NCBI GenBank assembly: GCA_015039465.1
Contig: MU130598.1
Location: 1-20,277 of the forward strand
DNA from: Phlegmacium glaucopus
Taxonomy: Eukaryota; Basidiomycota; Agaricomycetes; Agaricales; Cortinariaceae
Direction: 5' to 3'
DNA length: 20,277 nucleotides
Shown here: positions 18,863 through 20,277 of the stretch, piece by piece
Layout of the letters: the number at the start of each line of letters is the position of its first letter
Numbering within the stretch: position 1 is the stretch's first letter
Translations under genes and position numbers: made by a program
The notes under the pieces: generated by a model
Databases searched by the model: none
What the model was told of the DNA's origin: nothing
The model's input: the letters and a program-made list of their open reading frames with translations, nothing else

Positions 18863-19051
18863 CTCATCTATCTGGAGACTTTGATGTATGACTTAGATTC
18901 CCGTTCGTGTGAGGGCCCTATGGTGACCCCTTTTGCTCTCCTTTTGGTGTACTGTTTTATTTTGGACAGGCTTTTATGAACAGATATTTCCGTTTCCCTA
19001 CCAACGTACCTACTTATTGCTATGTCAGCAGCCTTCATTCTCTTATCTTCG

Positions 19052-19101
19052 TCCATCCATCGTCCATCCATCCACCCATCCACTCACCCATCCATCTATC
19101 C
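19052..19101. repeat. CCAT/TCCA tetranucleotide microsatellite
   Basis: About a dozen imperfect TCCA units (tccatccatcgtccatccat and so on) run across 50 bp in the 3' flank of the DUF7137-like gene. Some units are changed to CACC or CTAT. Confidence 0.85.
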
Positions 19102-19400
19102 AGCCTCTTCCCCTCCATGAAATCCTTAATCTCAATTTTAAACCAGAAAATGCTTGGACTATCTGAACTCTTTCGATTATGACACAAGCCCGTAGCTTCA
19201 CACCTCCGTTGCAACCACGTATATATACACACCCACCCTACATACACTCCTTGCTCGTAATACCTTTTATCATGGACATCTGGTTGATTGGATATAGAGT
19301 TGCAGACGATGTTTTTACCTTGAGTTTGAAACGTTGAAGCCTTGCGTTTGAGGTTACTGAAACGACAGATGTCTGTTGATGTGGGGATGAACAATCCTCA

Positions 19401-19448
19401 GTGACGTCACGGACGCGTGACATAGCGTGACACGGCCATTTGCGTCAC
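19401..19448. repeat. GTGAC/GTCAC palindromic cluster
   Basis: A perfect palindrome GTGACGTCAC lies at 19401-19410. It is followed by GTGAC at 19417 and 19427 and GTCAC at 19444. It could be a CRE-like binding cluster or the subterminal repeat of a DNA transposon. It lies in a convergent intergenic region, which argues against a promoter for either neighbour. Confidence 0.5.
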
Positions 19449-19653
19449 AAACATTGAGACAACACAACTGCTCAAGCTCTTGATCATTTCCCTTGGTTTT
19501 TTTTGTATAATAGTCTTCCTTTAGCCTTGATACATCATATTACTGTTGTACTTAGTATATAAACTCAGAAATAATTGCTAAAAATGAACCAGAATGATGC
19601 AAGTTCAATATAATATACATGCTCTCAAATATAAGTGATAAATGCAATGTCTC

Positions 19654-20277
19654 TCAGTTGTCATCTTCCCAACCACTCTCATCCTCCTCCTCTGAATCAT
19701 CACTATCTTCCTCTTTATCTGATTCAAGTAGCCATTTACCATCTTCATACAAATCAATTGCATCAGATAATGCCTTCCGGATGTCAGCAACCTTGGTTGG
19801 TAGCTTGGCAGTCATCAAATTTGGAGCTCCAGCATTCTTGAATACTTTCAACTGATCCTTTAGAAGTGTACCCTTGAGTGCTAAAGCCTTCACTTTGTCT
19901 AGAATGATGCCTGTTGCTGCAATCCGATCTGCTGTCTCCTTTGCCTTTTGTTCACGCTTCTCCTTTCGTGCTGTCTTCTCTGCCTGACGCCTATCACTGT
20001 GTTCAACAATTTCCTTTCGTCTTTGTTTCTCATCTCCTTTCTCCCTTCCAAGTTTGTGCAGATGTTGGTAGTCCACTGCCTCAGTGAATTTTGCAGCCAT
20101 AAATGCTTGAGTATTGTTGCGGAAAAACATTGCTAATGCATTGTGATTGAGCAATGTGAGCTGAGGTTGGTACCGCATAAGATGCCTAAATGATCCAAGA
20201 GCACCTTCATTCACATCATTGGTGGCAGGCATCCATGCAAGCTCTTTCTCCTCAGTTGTAGCCTCATCAATAAGACC
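19654..20277 (-). CDS. C-terminal part of a probable transposon-associated protein (5' end outside the window)
   Basis: The frame is open from the window edge to TGA at 19654-19656, with 207 codons visible. The first Met in view (20232) is internal, since coding sequence (EEKELAW) continues upstream of it. The segment starts with ATNDVNEGALGSFRHLM and NALAMFFRNNTQAFM, blocks I associate with large repetitive, transposon-like proteins of Agaricomycetes; the Glu of NEG could be a catalytic acid of a DDE transposase, but this is a guess. A Lys/Glu/Arg-rich coiled-coil region follows, then a helical segment (LLKDQLKVFKNAGAP ... TKVADIRKALSDAI) and an acidic tail ending EEEDESGWEDDN. No break is visible. 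Function is not known from this part alone. Confidence 0.65.
   Translation of the reverse strand, partial: GLIDEATTEEKELAWMPATNDVNEGALGSFRHLMRYQPQLTLLNHNALAMFFRNNTQAFMAAKFTEAVDYQHLHKLGREKGDEKQRRKEIVEHSDRRQAEKTARKEKREQKAKETADRIAATGIILDKVKALALKGTLLKDQLKVFKNAGAPNLMTAKLPTKVADIRKALSDAIDLYEDGKWLLESDKEEDSDDSEEEDESGWEDDN

Larger units (their letters stand above)
18863..19653. other. Convergent intergenic region without a gene
   Basis: It lies between the 3' ends of the DUF7137-like gene and the minus-strand gene. It holds a CCAT microsatellite and a cluster of GTGAC/GTCAC words near 19401-19448. Open frames here have no coding character. Confidence 0.6.

Overview
The window looks like nuclear DNA of a mushroom-forming basidiomycete (Agaricomycetes). 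The main gene models have many introns of about 46-80 nt with GT..AG ends. One gene carries a DUF6532-like domain, a family expanded in these fungi. There is a DIRS-type (tyrosine-recombinase) retrotransposon of the kind common in Agaricomycetes, and a DUF7137-like membrane protein gene. All family names come from reading motifs by eye, without database searches.

Layout. (1) 218-2760, +: a 12-exon gene that splices into one open frame of 653 codons, with long acidic tracts and a C-terminal DUF6532-like region. (2) 2761-3171: gene-free DNA with a 16-bp tandem repeat and dispersed short words. (3) 3172-about 8930, +: a DIRS-type element with a Gag-like ORF (SAP-like N-terminus, Cys/His fingers, a 217-nt intron), an overlapping reverse transcriptase/RNase H ORF, and an apparently intact tyrosine recombinase. 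The RT is split by a 989-bp nested insertion (5558-6546, 6-bp target duplication ACCGGT) that carries two related minisatellite blocks. The RNase H is also cut by an in-frame TGA at 7304.

(4) 8960-about 17976: three tandem copies of a roughly 3.1-3.5 kb unit (A 8960-12055, B 12056-15594, C 15595-about 17976, truncated). Each carries a minus-strand, five-exon gene for a small secreted protein that looks like a beta-trefoil (I66/cospin-like protease inhibitor or ricin-B-like lectin). Copies A (190 aa) and C (186 aa) are open; copy B has a 2-bp deletion. Unit A holds a 258-bp fold-back MITE whose empty site survives in B and C. Unit B holds an extra stretch of about 0.7 kb with remnants of an unrecognised gene.

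(5) 18158-18862, +: a two-exon DUF7137-like gene with a C-terminal membrane helix. (6) 18863-19653: a gene-free convergent interval with a CCAT microsatellite and a GTGAC/GTCAC-rich cluster. (7) 19654-20277, -: the C-terminal part of a probable transposon-associated protein that runs off the window.

Overall this is a transposon-rich, locally duplicated accessory region. The strongest biological lead is the tandem array of small secreted trefoil-like proteins with uneven divergence. The strongest structural leads are the nested minisatellite element and the fold-back MITE with internally dated insertion.
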